Shown here piece after piece: positions 12,815 to 25,605 of a stretch of DNA of 64,000 nucleotides; positions within the stretch are counted from its first letter, which is position 1, and the number at the start of each line of letters is the position of its first letter. The DNA lies in contig NC_088307.1 in assembly GCF_032854445.1 (NCBI RefSeq), positions 23,449,953 through 23,513,952 on the forward strand, in the 5' to 3' direction. Under the pieces are notes generated by a model that was not told the origin of the DNA, made no database searches, and worked only from the letters and a program-made list of their open reading frames with translations. Source of the stretch: Liolophura sinensis. Lineage: Eukaryota; Mollusca; Polyplacophora; Chitonida; Chitonidae. Both the position numbers and the translations under genes were made by a program.

Positions 12815-13085
12815 ACAGCATAGAGAGTAAAACCGGAGTAGCGACGACGGTGTGATAGCTGCCAAATGGTCACACGTAACCCGTGAAATACGACCTGTTG
12901 TCAATTTATCCTAGTTGGGGTTTTCATCTTACGCTTCATGCAAATGCTTGAAAAGTGGCAAATTATACGCCCCCTAACACCACGGCTTAATCTGAATTAG
13001 GTAAAAATACGCAGTGATGTTAATAGTAATATTTTAAACGTTACTGGTCTAGAATTACTCAAAATGCTGTGTTGCAATCACGTTT
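12815..13085 (+). repeat. R2 interspersed element
   Basis: AGAGAGTAAAACCGGAGTAG, GTGTGATAGCTGCCAAATGG, CACACGTAACCCGTGAAATA, AAAATGCTGTGTTGCAATCA. Non-coding, class unknown. Confidence 0.6.
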
Positions 13086-13262
13086 AATACACAAAGCTAT
13101 GCAGAAGATAAGCGTAATACAATATACAGTTAGAGTATACGGACACCAGGTCGACCCGTGCTTAGCTTATCTCCTTACTATTATCTGTTTCTAAGGCAAA
13201 GAAGTATTGAGATTGCCGAATTTAAAATCTCTTATGCGTGTAGGACCGTGCAAATTCGGATT

Positions 13263-13465
13263 TATTGTTTAAATTTATTTATTTATTTGACTGGTGTTTT
13301 CTCAAAGTTTTTCTCACTTATGTACGGCGGAGCTTAGGTCTTGGTGGAGGCAACTGGAGTGTCTGAAGAAAACCATCGAACTTTGTCAAGTACCTGACAA
13401 ATCTCCTGACATAAAGCTACCGCCGAACCAGCGTGCACGATGTCTTACCGATCTGACAGTTTCAT
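13263..13465 (-). mobile_element. SINE-D (SINE-A tail with a different body)
   Basis: Shares TTTATTTGACTGGTGTTTT and TACGGCGG with SINE-A, then a body with GGTGGAGGCAACTGGAGTGT and ACCTGACAAATCTCCTGACA. Related copies at 23580-23790 and 57850-57970. Confidence 0.5.
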
Positions 13466-13699
13466 GGAGTGGTCGATTTATTTATTTCTTTGTTGATACG
13501 ATTGTTTTCAAACTCTCTCACATACGCATACCATATTGGTGGAAGACACATTAGACTGCGCAAGTGTTCAGGGATTGTTAAATACGTAGTGAAAAACCAA
13601 GCATCCATACCTACATACCTACATACAGACAAACATACGTACATATTCCCTGACAAGACAGGAAGTGAACCCGCGTCTCACGTCCTAACTATCAGAGTT

Positions 13700-13753
13700 A
13701 GGTTTTATTTTATTTATTTATTTATTTTTTTTGATTGGTGTTTTACGCCGTGA
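13700..13753 (-). mobile_element. SINE-A tail fragment
   Basis: TTATTTATTTATTTTTTTTG then ATTGGTGTTTTACGCCGTGA. Confidence 0.55.
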
Positions 13754-14313
13754 GTTAGGTTTTAAGGATAGTTGTCAAAATGTATACACACCCCAAAAAG
13801 GAATATTGTCATGGTTTTGAATATGTATATTTTATAAGAGTTTTAAGGGCCTCGTTTTGTTTTCATCAGTCGATATGTCGAGAGATCTAGATAAAACAAT
13901 TTCGATGAAAACTTTGGAGCAATATTTCAAATCTGGTTGTCAATTTGATGAAAATGTCAATGGGAAAAACCGAGCTACACTGAAAATTTCTATTTATGGG
14001 CATTTGTGTTTTTCTTCCTTTTCCTGCGCTGTGATAAATCTAATTTTGTATTCAGATTTCTGACTTATTTAATGATGACAGTATTCCTATCAATAATATC
14101 CTTGACATCTTCGAATTGAGCTCAGGTGGCGAAACAGAAAACCCTGGAATACTTCACAATCTAGGAAGATTTCCTCTGTATGTCGACAGGAGTGGGTAGG
14201 TACAAGATCTGATGGGGATAAACATCACTTATCTCAGACGATTTCAATGCGCTCCGTGTAATTTAAGTCATCAGCCTTTCAATTAAAAGTCAATTGGGGT
14301 ATCTATAATTGGC

Positions 14314-14500
14314 GTGATTGATTGGCGGCGACCCTCGTGCATCCCGTGCGGGGGTGATGTGCGGGTACGCGATCCTTGTGCGAGACTCAGCCATTGTCCA
14401 CACACCGTCCCCGATGCACCGCGACAATATGCCAAGTGGGTGCGTGAAGAGACCGCACGTGGCTTCTGTCTAACACCGTACCTCCTGGGACACTAGGACC
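14314..14500 (+). mobile_element. Possible tail of a non-LTR retrotransposon ORF
   Basis: The 60-codon frame WRRPSCIPCGGDVRVRDPC... resembles the C-x2-C ... H/C knuckle near the C terminus of jockey/CR1-like ORF2 proteins. Locally GC-rich. Too short for firm assignment. Confidence 0.25.
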
Positions 14501-16520
14501 GGCCTGAAGAAGACACATGTATCATTTGCCCCGTGGGTCTGGCTTGACAAGTGTCAGGACGCCCCCTGGTGGGCAGAAAATGCGTTTTAAGTTCGGTTGT
14601 AATAATGGCTCAGATGCGCTTTGATTTTCCACAAGAAACAAAACATTTTGGCTTTAATTGCTCCCGTGGAACCAATGTATCACGGCTTGTGTTGTTTTTG
14701 TCTTCGTTATTATATTTTTAGCTTCACATTACAATAAATCACAAAATAAAGACACATATGCGTCAGGTTTTCAGCAAAATTATTACTAAACGTATATACG
14801 AAAATATGAAAAAAAAATGAATACCAAAATTTATTGATTGATAGGTTTATTAGTTGCCATATAGTTGTATACTGTTTCGTTGAAAATTAGATAAATTTAT
14901 ACGCAACAAAGATCTATAACCAGAATTGCTGACACTATTTTGATAAATTCTATATTTCAGAAAATTATTCATTCAAAGGAAAAGCTGGAGAAGTAGACAA
15001 CTTAATTAAAAGTCACACAACACGTCTGAATTGAGTGAGAGTGAAATTATGGCTCTTTTTCATGCGAATATTAACTGACAACGTTTTACTTGACACATCC
15101 AAAAGGTTTTCCGATACAGTAATGGAATGAAGATTACAAAAATAAACGTTAAAATTTTGCCACACCATTTCAGTCATTTCAAGTCTAAAGAAAATACTCA
15201 CGATGTGAAGTACAACAGTTATTTGAGCCGAAATGTGTTGATTAAAAAAATAGGGCAAGAAATTCAGCCCACTAAAATTATTTTTAAAAAAGTCCTTGAG
15301 TCTAATGGTTACCCATTTACGTTACGATATATTTCCACGTTCCCCCGTTCATTCACTCCTAGCGTGCTAAATGGCATTTACCTGAGCCTGTTCAGGTGTG
15401 CTCGGTATACCTGACGGTTTCACGTTACCGCCAGGTGGACACATCGTCACATGATCCCTTCACGCGGGTGTTTGCAACTAACAAGGGATTTTACCGACTG
15501 TTTCCTCCCTGCCCTATTCGGAATCGATCGCAGTTACGTTCCCAGGTCGATTTAAGCCTCCTTACTCTCTCATTAAATACAGAGTATTGCGCAACAGAGT
15601 GATGCTCCGTTATAAATCATTAGCAACTCTGTCCGCTGGTAATTATCTACAGCACCGGTTCCGGAGTCTCCGCGAACGCGCTCCGGCAGCCGTAAACAAA
15701 GCTTCACACCGCACTGGCGACTCAGAGTCATGTAACATAATCACTGGAGAATTTTAAGTTCAATTAAAACCTGAAACTTTTGTATAACTGAACAAAATAA
15801 GGTATCGGATGTTAGTTACATTTAATAAAACTCAATTTAAACTTAACTTCCTTCCAAGATGTCTCGGATGAGGTCCGAATGCATGCAGGGAACTTTAGCA
15901 CAGTTTGTCTTAGAATTTAACAGAGTAAATTAACACAATAAATTATCATAGGCAAAAAAACACGTGCATTACTGCACGAGTGTGACTATATACAGGCCTG
16001 GGCCCATTTGTTCGAACGTGTATCATTTACTACTGGTATTAAATCATATTTTATGTTTAAAGTTTCAGCCAAACACGGCAGCCAATGCAGTTGTCTACTG
16101 TCAAGTATAACAGCGGGAGTTTTAGTTCATATTTAACATACTGTGACGGAATTTTTTTCAGGCCAAATACAAAATTGAAGACTTGATTTAAATTTGATAT
16201 TAAGCCTTAAATCAGTTTTGAAAATCTGAGCTCTGAAGCTGATATACCAAAAGATTATACACAAATTACACCGCAATCTCTCTAATGAGTCTAGGAAAAT
16301 AGCGGCAAATCATCAATACTATTCAATACATTATCTATCCTTTTTCTCATGGAATGCAATCGAAAAAGTAGAAATAAAACGATTTATTGATCGATACTGG
16401 CTGGTATTGATTGAACCGATTCTGCTTCATCTATGGTGATATAGCGGGTAAGTTAATGCTATTTAAGAATAAATACGTAACGGTGAAAATTATACCATAT
16501 AATGAAGATAAAACCACAAT
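14500..16520. other. Non-coding DNA with a CpG-richer patch
   Basis: Mostly AT-rich. About 15340-15730 is richer in CpG (TCCGCGAACGCGCTCCGGCA near 15669). No exon recognised. Confidence 0.4.
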
Positions 16521-16524
16521 AGGC

Positions 16525-16605
16525 TGGATTTCATCGGTTAAGTGTAACCATTTGCCAACTATCACATTTGTCGTCGCTGCTCTGGTTTTACTTCACATGC
16601 TTTTA
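16525..16605 (-). repeat. R2 end fragment
   Basis: GTGTAACCATTTGCCAACTA, GTCGTCGCTGCTCTGGTTTT. Confidence 0.5.
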
Positions 16606-17559
16606 GCCTTTTATGGTTAACGTTGTTCTCTAGAAAATTTCACCTACCAGGACGTGACAGTCGCATGGAGCAAGTGTATAGATTAAGTGTAAATCTTTTT
16701 ATAATACACAGATGTATGTATTTTCTACAGATGAGGGAATATTTGAATGCCAATCCCAATTACAGCAAGGTAATTTCACACTACAAAAAATTGAAGAGCG
16801 AAGTGAAGTTAATTTTTTTTTTTTGTAAAAAGTTCATCCTAACTGCGGAGTCGGTAAGTCTCAATCGAGCAACACACTTGCAAGAGTTACAGAAAGAAAC
16901 AGTCACAGATTGCCATCAGGTTGCTTGATTGAGACTGACTTTAAGCCTTTGTCAAAGTGTAAATGCACGCAGAAATATAGCGATGAATCAAGGAATTATT
17001 TCCCTTGAACCATCCTTTTTGTGGATCACGTGCCTATAGATATGAAAAGCAGACCGAGATGGCAGCCGCCGCAGGGTAGACTCTCTGAAAATGTGCTTTT
17101 TGTGAATTTGTGTGACTGTTGTGGATTGTGTTTGGTTAGTCTATGAAAAGGTTAGTTAACTTGGATGAATATTGCGTTGACCGTGGCTAACGGTAGGAAA
17201 GTTTTAATGCAGGTATGAACAACGGTTGTTCTTGTTCCTTACCGTAAATCTGAAACGTTTGTGAATGTTTCTCGCCGTAATTCGCACAGTTGAATTGCTC
17301 TTATGAGAGGTACCCCACTCCACAACTAATTTCATCCAAACTAAAAAAAGAATATTGTGAATTAGGGTTTGCGCCAATTTTTTCGATCATTTCTAACAGA
17401 GTAATGACCAGTAAACTTGGTTTTCGCGAACAGAAAAAAAAATCGTTCAGTTTTTTATTCTTTTTTCGCAATGCTTATATCGGTTTAGTTAGAGCGGGTG
17501 AAAAAGAAGAAGAATCTCGCGAGCAAAAAACACAGCCTGTCAAGTGGCTCTAAAAACGT

Positions 17560-17667
17560 GATGAAGCGGCATTGCTGGCGGTGACGAGGCTGAGCTCTGG
17601 GACTCCAGTCCGCGAAACAGACAGAGAAATAGTCGTTAGAAACGCGAGGACAAATTTATCAGCTGAG
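17560..17667 (+). promoter_or_regulatory. Candidate non-coding first exon with strong splice donor
   Basis: CpG-richer stretch ending AGCTGAG|GTGAGT, a consensus 5' splice site, in otherwise AT-rich DNA. It has no long reading frame. It would fit a 5' UTR exon of a plus-strand gene, but I cannot link it to one; the nearest plus-strand coding exon begins at 29325. Confidence 0.25.
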
Positions 17668-18911
17668 GTGAGTTTGTGTCTGACTTGGTCGGCTATTGTA
17701 AACTAATGAAGTCACTTAGAGCAAGATGAATGGACCGCTGAAGCGGTCACGGGACAGACTGTCCGTGCCTTGCTCTGGCTGGATGCGCTCTCCTCACCAG
17801 CTTATTACATCGCAATCTTCCGCTCATTCGTTTTTGTGATCAATGGACGCGCGCCTACTCTCGTCCCAGCGCCACTTGTGTAAGAAGATAGCGGAAACCC
17901 AGTCATTTATGAAATACTAGAGAGAAATATTGTCTTCCGCCCTACGGACAGTTCCCCCTCCCCTATACGTGGGGCTGTGGCAAGAGCCTTCAACGGCGGG
18001 TCCCCGGAGTGGACTCGGGTGTCAACACGCTGAAACAGCGTTGGTCCACCAGAGGGACTCATTAGCAGCGTCGCGGACTGCTCGTGCCTTCTCGGTTGAG
18101 AGAAATCTTTCTTCCGCTTCATCGATTCTGGGAAGGGTCTGCGACAACGTCATTCCGGCTGTAGCTGGTTTTCTTTCCCACTGAACAGATTAACCCAGTG
18201 ATTGTAGATGTATGAGGAATGGAGATATTATGAACGATGAATATATGATGTAATTGTAACTCAGCCAAATGTTATCAGTGTTGTTTGGGGTTACATGGAT
18301 CTTGTTGAATAAAACCGCCATGTAACTGTATATCTGTTGCAATCAAAGCTAACTATGTTTTGATTAGGGATAACTTGTAAACTAGTATGCTGTACACTAT
18401 TTGGATAGTGTGATTAAATTTATGCGCCGTATTTATTTCGGAGTCATGAAAACTGTTGACTACTTGCTTTACATTATAATCCGTCCTAATTTCTCAATTA
18501 CTTTCTTTGACCATTGCTGGTTTCTGCCGATCTTTGTTTTGGAAATTGGCCCGGTGATTATTGACTTGGCACGCCCATTATGTCGATGATTGATTGATTG
18601 ATGTACGAAAATCGGTTTCGATGCCTAGATTTTGTAAATCCACATGTAATAAATCCGGTCATTTAATTTATGTTAACTTCCATCAAAGTTTAATCTTGCT
18701 CAAATACACGAATACAGGATTGCTTTAAATAAGAGAAATTAAATAGTCACCATAATTTCCATGTGATTCCATGATTTAAAACAAGAATTTAGGGAGACGA
18801 ATTTGCATATATTAACGGACGAACACAAACTTATACAGAATAATATTATTTTCCTTAATATTTATATTATTTTCCTTAAAAGTACGGAAAAGTTAAGTAT
18901 TCTGATTTTAG

Positions 18912-18985
18912 GCATGAAAACACACATTCGTATACTGAGCGCCAACAGAGATGGACGTTCCAGGTCAATAACCTATCAATAGATC
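18912..18985 (-). repeat. R1 fragment
   Basis: ATGAAAACACACATTCGTAT and GGACGTTCCAGGTCAATAA. Confidence 0.45.
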
Positions 18986-20199
18986 GATAGACTAAAAAAA
19001 ACCTGGGTTCATCACAATAAATAAAGAAAACCGGGATTCAATTGTGGGGTAATCTCCACGGACGTTATACCTTGGATTGAAATCACACCGCACCTTTTTT
19101 CTTTATATCCATCTGTAAAAAGTATTTTTTGTATATGCTATTCATATTTAATGTATTCGAAGATAACCATTCCAACGTACAAAAAATGGTTTGTCCCGGA
19201 TGTTATCAACTGCATTTGACGTCATCAGTTGTATGTGTTTGCAACATGGTCCACATCACCCATCTCATAACATTAAAAAGTTCTTCCGTTAAAATGATCT
19301 GCAATATAACCCAGGTCTTATAATAAACGTATATCTAGTGCATGTATTTAGTAGCTCTTGTAGCATATTGATACTTTCTTCAGCTTTTATACACGATATT
19401 CACGACGGCTTCACGGAACGTGCCTGTGTGATTTTTTTTTCCAGTGCTTTTCAGCAAAATCGTATCGAAGACACCATGTTAGCATGCATCGCTGACCCGT
19501 GACCCAACACCCAACATTCAAACACAGTGTCTATACTAACATTGGAGGAACTATTTGTTTTCTTTGGCCTCATTGTTATGCTTTGCGTGTATATTATTTT
19601 TTCTATACTTTTTGTTGTAAGGTTCATTTCCATGGAGGTCAAATCTGAAAAGTAACTATATGCATGCGTGCACTCTAAATAACTGTATCCGGGATCAAAT
19701 TCTAGACAAGTTGAAATTAGGTTTCGCGTTGTGTAAATAAGACTTTCTTTCATTGCTTGAATTTGAATCAGTCTGTGCACGAAACGCATTGAAACGGTGT
19801 TAAAAGATCTATAATCAACTGCATTTGATCTAAGTTACGGGATATTACCAATCTGTCATATACGTGTGTTTCTTGATATGATTATATACCAAACAGGTAG
19901 AAATCCGGAGGGTCATATTCCAATTAAAAATGGAATTGAGGTGTATTGTGTTCTTTTTTTTTTCATTACTATTTTTATGTATTTTTCGGCTTTGGTGCAC
20001 CAGGAAAAAAATCTTCAAAGAAAAGGCATGAGAATAAAAAAATGTGACGACACAATAATTGTACGGTCGAGGCTGTTAAAATCTAGCAATCAATCAAACA
20101 TTCATTTTATGTTGGTTGAGTTACACACTTGTGATGTATTGGATGTGAAGAAAGGGAAATGGGCCTGTATCTCATAGGCTTGGGAAGCTAGAAGAGACA

Positions 20200-21060
20200 G
20201 TTATTGCGTGGACACCAAGCGGAAGTTAGGGCTCGTATTTCTCCCATAAAACATGGCGTTTATGTAAAAAAGCGCGAGACCTTGCACCGGAAAACGGCGC
20301 CAAACTACCGGAAAATGGCGACATGATGAGCGAGCGTAAACGGTGCAAGTGTGAAAATAATCAAATTAACTGTACACGGGGTTGAACCCACAAGTTCTTC
20401 TTTCTTCACGGAATTACACGGAGCCAGTTCGAGTTGTTGGCAGGGCTGTCATTAGAGAGAGGGTTATACGAGTAGTTTTCTCCGTAGACCGGAATTAACT
20501 TCGCCATACGGAATCGTGGAAGCGATAAGGAAACGCGGGTTCAATTTCACACCGCTAACAATATGGTGTTTTTCTCCCCCCTTTCGAAGATTTGCCACCC
20601 TTTCTTTCGAGACGTATAAGAGCGTTAATCAACCCGTAATTACGCGAACAGTTGAAGAATAGAAGATTTGGCCGGGTGTCAAAATTGAAGGTGGTAGTTT
20701 GGCGAAATCGTGGTGGCTAAACACCATGTATGGAAACTGATAAATCGCTCAATGCCCCCGCCGGTCACCAGTGGTCTCATTCAAGCTGCAATTTGTAACG
20801 TTTGACAACTCTGGGTTCAATGCTGGTCATAGAGTGGGTAATTCCACAGAGGGGTTATGTCTGACGCGAGACACAACGATTATTGGAGCGAATAATGAAC
20901 GATCCTACTTGCCAAAAACCACATCTATATTTAAATGTCGTAACTTTGATTATATTTATATACAGAAGTCCGGAGAAATCTGACATTATGAACCGGAATG
21001 TCTATTGATGTTTGTAAATTGTACGGATGTAAACATTCATTTGGTTTGTGACATATTCCT
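20200..21060. other. CpG-richer unassigned stretch
   Basis: Around 20270-20340, GCGCGAGACC, CCGGAAAACGGCGCCAAACT and AAAATGGCGAC recall promoter-type DNA (ETS-like CCGGAA, YY1-like AAAATGGCG). No transcript could be traced from it. Confidence 0.25.
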
Positions 21061-21117
21061 TTGTTGCTGAAAACATTTTTTTTATTCTTTTGTTACAGTT
21101 ATTTCTATATATCTATG

Positions 21118-21365
21118 CCACATTCGTATAATGGCGTCAACCAATCAGGATGTTCCGGGTCAATAATCGCAAGCCCATTTCCCAAAACGACGTTTAACAC
21201 AAACTACCAAAGCACTAATAAAGTATATAAAGTACGAAAGTAGGACGGAATCTTGCAAAAAGAAGCAGTCAACATTTTTCAATGATGTGGGAAAAACGCA
21301 ACTTATGTTTTAGGCGACTGAGAGAAATCAGTATTCTGTGTTTATGTATGCTTTAGGTTTAACGT
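21118..21365 (-). repeat. R1 element
   Basis: TGTTCCGGGTCAATAATCGC, CCCAAAACGACGTTTAACAC, AGGACGGAATCTTGCAAAAA and GGCGACTGAGAGAAATCAGT. Confidence 0.6.
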
Positions 21366-21397
21366 CGTACTTAGTAATTTGTCAGTCATATGACCAC

Positions 21398-21650
21398 ATG
21401 CAGGGAGTCATTAGGTGAGTGTACGTATGATGTCTTCTTCTGGCGCCAAAGTACTGCCGCCACTGACATATCATGCCGAAGACACCAGACATAACGCCCC
21501 ACCCGGTCACATTACACTGACATCGGGCCAACCAGCCCCGTTTTCTTGCTCGAACATCTCAGTGCCGAGCTACAAGCGAGGCAGCAGCTAGTATCATTTT
21601 TAAAATCTTTGATATGAGCCGACCCGGGTTTGATCCCGAGTCTCCTCATT
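21398..21650 (-). mobile_element. SINE-C copy
   Basis: Contains ATGCCGAAGACACCAGACAT, GCCCCACCCGGTCACATT and GGGTTTGATCCCGAGTCTCC (B-box side). Confidence 0.55.
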
Positions 21651-21909
21651 TGGCAGTTATTTGTAGTCATGCATGCTGTATATGGTTATGACTCGTACAT
21701 ATTAATTTAATTTTGTTTTTTATTTTCAGTGCTTTAATCAACACTGGCGCACATAACATATACATTTATTTATTTGTCTTATTAGGGTATAAGATCACAA
21801 TTAAAAATTTTACTTATAAGCTATCTGTGAATTATTTTGTTAATAAGACTCGATTAATGGCTGAACTAAATTTGTTGTTATGAAACGTTAAGGCTTCATC
21901 AATACACCC

Positions 21910-22262
21910 AAGCGGAGTTGGTAGAGCTTCCGCTTCGGGAGCGGTAGACCCAGGGTCAATCCTGGGTCAAGTCACACTTAAGACTTTAAGAGAAGAGGTT
22001 GTAACGTCCTCGCTTGGCCTTCAGCATGAAGGGAATAGTGCAACGACTGGTTGACCCGCATCAGTATAATGGCTCGGGCGGGGCCGCTTACTAACCTCCA
22101 GTAAGGTGTCTCAGTGAAGCAGCACTAGATAAAACGGCGGTGAAAATCCGTCCTGCAACAAGGAGGAACATTACATGCACTCTAAGGATTCCTTGGTAGT
22201 CATATGACTGAAAAAATGTTAAGTACAACATTAAATCCCAAGCACTCACTCACTCACTCAAT
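21910..22262 (+). mobile_element. SINE-B, near full length
   Basis: tRNA-Pro-like head (AGTTGGTAGAGC A box, GGTCAATCCTGGGT B box, CGG-type anticodon region CTTCGGGAG), core GACTGGTTGACCCGCATCAG, 3' end TGACTGAAAAAATGTTAAGT and an (ACTC)n tail. Confidence 0.75.
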
Positions 22263-22639
22263 ACACCCGCGAGGATATACAAGAATTGTCAAACTACATT
22301 GTCAAACCCGTTTTCGACATTTAAAGAGCCAGTGCTTATTAAAAAAACCGAAAGAACATCATTTGAAGAAAGTTACAGCTACATGCGTATATATTGGTTT
22401 TGTCTAACAATTAGTTTCTTTTAATCGGTTTGTTTCTGTTATAAAATACCATTTTTCACCACTTTCACTGTAAAAGTTACAATATGTTAAATTCTATGAA
22501 TATAATGTTTTTTAGTGTTAACCTTTATTGTGCCTTATATGACAGACTTCTGTTATTCCAACAGAATACCTTCTGTTGTGCAACGGGGCATTGCAGTAGT
22601 AGTCTGTTTGCATTGTTTTAATGTGATTGTATGTTAAAT

Positions 22640-22870
22640 GTGATGACAACACAGCATTTTGAGTAATTCTAGAACAGTGACCTTTAATAAATTGTAATTA
22701 ACATCACTGCATTTTATTGTTTACCTAATTCTGCTTAAGCTATGGTGCTAGGGGCGTGTATATTGCTATTATTTATGCGTTTACATGGACAGTTGGAATA
22801 AAACCCTGACTGAGCTAAATTGACAAGAGGCAATATTTCCTTGGTTACGTGTGACCATTTGCCAACTGCT
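22640..22870 (-). repeat. R2 interspersed element
   Basis: ACAACACAGCATTTTGAGTA, AACATCACTGCATTTTATTG, TTAAGCTATGGTGCTAGGGG, GTTACGTGTGACCATTTGCC. It continues into the tandemly repeated end. Confidence 0.6.
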
Positions 22871-23125
22871 AGTATCACACTGACGTCGCTGCTCTGGTTT
22901 TACTCTCTATGCTGTACGTCTAATCACCCTGCCGTCGCTACTCCGGTTTTACTCTCTACGCTGTACGTCTAACACACTGTCGTCGCTGCTCTGGTTTTAC
23001 CCTCTATTCTGTACGTCTATCACACTGTCGTCGCTGTTCTGGCTTTACTCTCCATGCTGTACGTCTATCACCCTGCCGTTGCTGCTCTGGTTTTACTCTC
23101 TATGCTGTACGTCTACCACACTGTC
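22870..23125. repeat. ~48-bp tandem repeat at the end of an R2 element
   Basis: About six units of GTCGTCGCTGCTCTGGTTTT then ACTCTCTATGCTGTACGTCTA and CACACT, continuing into the following (GT)n tract. The unit is the end sequence of the R2 family. Confidence 0.8.
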
Positions 23126-23127
23126 GT

Positions 23128-23130
<3 letters not shown>

Positions 23131-23209
<79 letters not shown>
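23131..23209. repeat. (GT)n microsatellite
   Basis: About 39 uninterrupted GT dinucleotides. Confidence 0.98.
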
Positions 23210-23212
<3 letters not shown>

Positions 23213-23577
23213 TGTAATTTTTCATGACGACGAGGTGTCATTAGGCAAAAGAATTGCATGGTCAGGCTGGTGTAATTTATACATTTATAGGCTGATACTT
23301 GACAATGAAGTAAGGATGTTCCAATTCTCGTCCTGTTTTCATCCAAATTTATGATTTCTTATTTTTCACCATATGAGAAGGTATGCCAGTAACTTGTAAA
23401 AGATCGGTGGTTTACCCCGATCACTCCTATTTTCCACAAATCTGATCCCCATCGAACAAGTGAAATATTATTTTGATGCATGGTGATGTTTATCAATTAA
23501 GTAAATAAGTAAACAAATACGTATGTGCATTAGTTTCACCAACATAACGACATAGTGAGGGATAAAAGTAGCAGGGT

Positions 23578-23792
23578 TTATTTATTTGTTTACTATAAAT
23601 TTATTTGTGTTTACCCCACTACCCGACGACAGTCACGTTCAAAGGTGGACGAAACGAATGCCCTCTTACCAGGTGTTCGACAACCCTCCTAGCTAAACGC
23701 TGCAGCCAGACCTGCCAGAGCTGGATTTGAACCTGTGATCCCACTGGTCGGCTACAGACATCTTAGTGAAATGAGCCAGCTGAAGTTTACAG
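23578..23792 (-). mobile_element. SINE-D copy
   Basis: Degraded: TTTATTTATTTGTTTACTA start, then GAGCTGGATTTGAACCTGTG near the head. Confidence 0.4.
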
Positions 23793-24194
23793 GGCGAAAC
23801 AATATTAACATCATTTCGAACCCATATAGACCAGTGTTAGTATTACAATATATGGACATTCTCAGCCATTTGGAGTTCAGCCGATCAAATCGATTACGAA
23901 GCTGTATAACAGCTTAAAAGTTTATTCTGAATAAAATTGAGTTGCCCTCACAATTTTTTTCTTTCCAATATATGATGATATCCAAATTGTAAATTTGCGC
24001 GTCGATAGAACATACCTTTGTGTAGTCTCGGTAATATACGGAAGGGTCCTGCAAATGACGTTTACATAACTCGCCTTGTATCATTTCTAAGTTCCTGAGC
24101 TGTGTGTTATGTGACTATTTCAGTCACAAGTTATTAATTCAAAATCTAGTGTGCCAAGGCTATTCCATCGAACTCTTTCACTCCAAGTTTTACA

Positions 24195-24860
24195 ATGAAT
24201 ATAAATCTATGCGTCGAAACAGACATTCGTATACCTGCCGTCAATAAATAATTACGTTCCAGGTCAATAATGGCAAGCGAAATTCCCCCCCCCCCCAAAA
24301 GTATAACATTAACCATCAAAGAACTGAGAGAGTACATAAAGTACGAAAATAGGACGGAATCATGCAAAGAGAAGCAGACAACAGTTTACATTGATGCTGG
24401 AAAGACGCAAGGTATGTTCCAAGCAACGGTATGTCTTGTAAATAAATATGGACAGAGTGTCCAAGATCTCTGGCGCTCTGCTTCATGACGTTGTGTAATT
24501 CCGCTGTAGCTAGGGGATGTAAAGTTATCATGTTGAAATAGATCGCCACGTCGGATATATGAACAGCTGTATCATTATCGACAACTTATGGTACACAACT
24601 TGAATACTGATTTCACTCAATCACCTGGAACATACATTGCACTATTCCAACATCATTAAAAACTGTTGACTTCTTCTCTTTGCATAATGGATTCCATTCT
24701 GATTTCGAACTTTATGTAATTTCATAGCTCTTTGGTAGTTTGTGTTGAACGTCTATTCGAGAATTGGCCTTGGGATTGTTGACCTGGAACGTCCATCTTG
24801 GTTGACAGCTGGTATGCGACGCATAGATTCAGCATCATTTGAAAGTGCAGACTGCTTTTA
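24195..24860. repeat. Two R1 elements in head-to-head arrangement
   Basis: 24195-24520 reads in reverse R1 orientation (CGTCAATAAATAATTACGTT, GTAAATAAATATGGACAGAG, CTCTGCTTCATGACGTTGTG). 24530-24860 reads forward (GATCGCCACGTCGGATATAT to GGTTGACAGCTGGTATGCGA). Confidence 0.55.
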
Positions 24861-25344
24861 TTTTCATGGCGCCTAAATTCGTACTTCATATGCAATACTT
24901 GATTGGAATGAAGCCCTGACATAAAATGATAAGTAGACGGAATTCATTGGTAATACATGTGAAAATTTGCCAACTCCCACACTGTCGTCACTGTGGTTTC
25001 ACTTTCCATGTTCTACTATTTCATATTGATGTTTTTAAGTGAAACGCTATTGTAGAAACTGCATAGAAACTATAGAAACTGGTCTGGCCATTATTTCTCT
25101 CTGTGATGTACATCTTAATTATATTGTAATTTTATGGTTGGCGATTAGGAAACGAATTCCTGATCCACTAAATTCTAATTCATTCCATTGCTAATTTATA
25201 AGCGGCCGTCAATCAAACCTTGTAGGCCGTGTCTCAGTAGCGTTTTGACCACAGCTGTTCATTTTCAATGGGGTCATTTTATTCAACGCGATGCATATAC
25301 AATCCCTATCCCAGGTACAAGCCCAAGGTAAATACGATTACAGT

Positions 25345-25605
25345 TCTACACCATAAAGAGAGTAAATCCAGAGCAGCGACGACAGTGTGATAGTTGGTAA
25401 ATGGTCACACGTAACCGGTGAAATATTTCACTGTAAGGGTTTATTCCTATTGTGTTATTAAGGGGTTAACAGTTCAAGTAATTGTATCAATAACACCATA
25501 GCTTAAACAGGTCAAGGTAAAAAAAAATGCAGTGATGTTAATTGCAATTTATCAGACGCCACTGGTCCAGAATTCCTCAAAATGCTGTGTTGTCATCACA
25601 TTTAA
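25345..25605 (+). repeat. R2 interspersed element
   Basis: ATAAAGAGAGTAAATCCAGA, CACACGTAACCGGTGAAATA, CAAAATGCTGTGTTGTCATC. Confidence 0.6.

Larger units (their letters stand above)
16606..20200. other. Mostly unassigned DNA
   Basis: Contains the candidate first exon at 17560-17667 and, at 17930-18180, open frames on both strands in GC-richer DNA that I cannot assign. Otherwise AT-rich with an R1 fragment. Confidence 0.4.

Noticed and set aside
23079-23354. Frame encoding a long Cys-Val run
   Set aside because: Translation of the (GT)n microsatellite.
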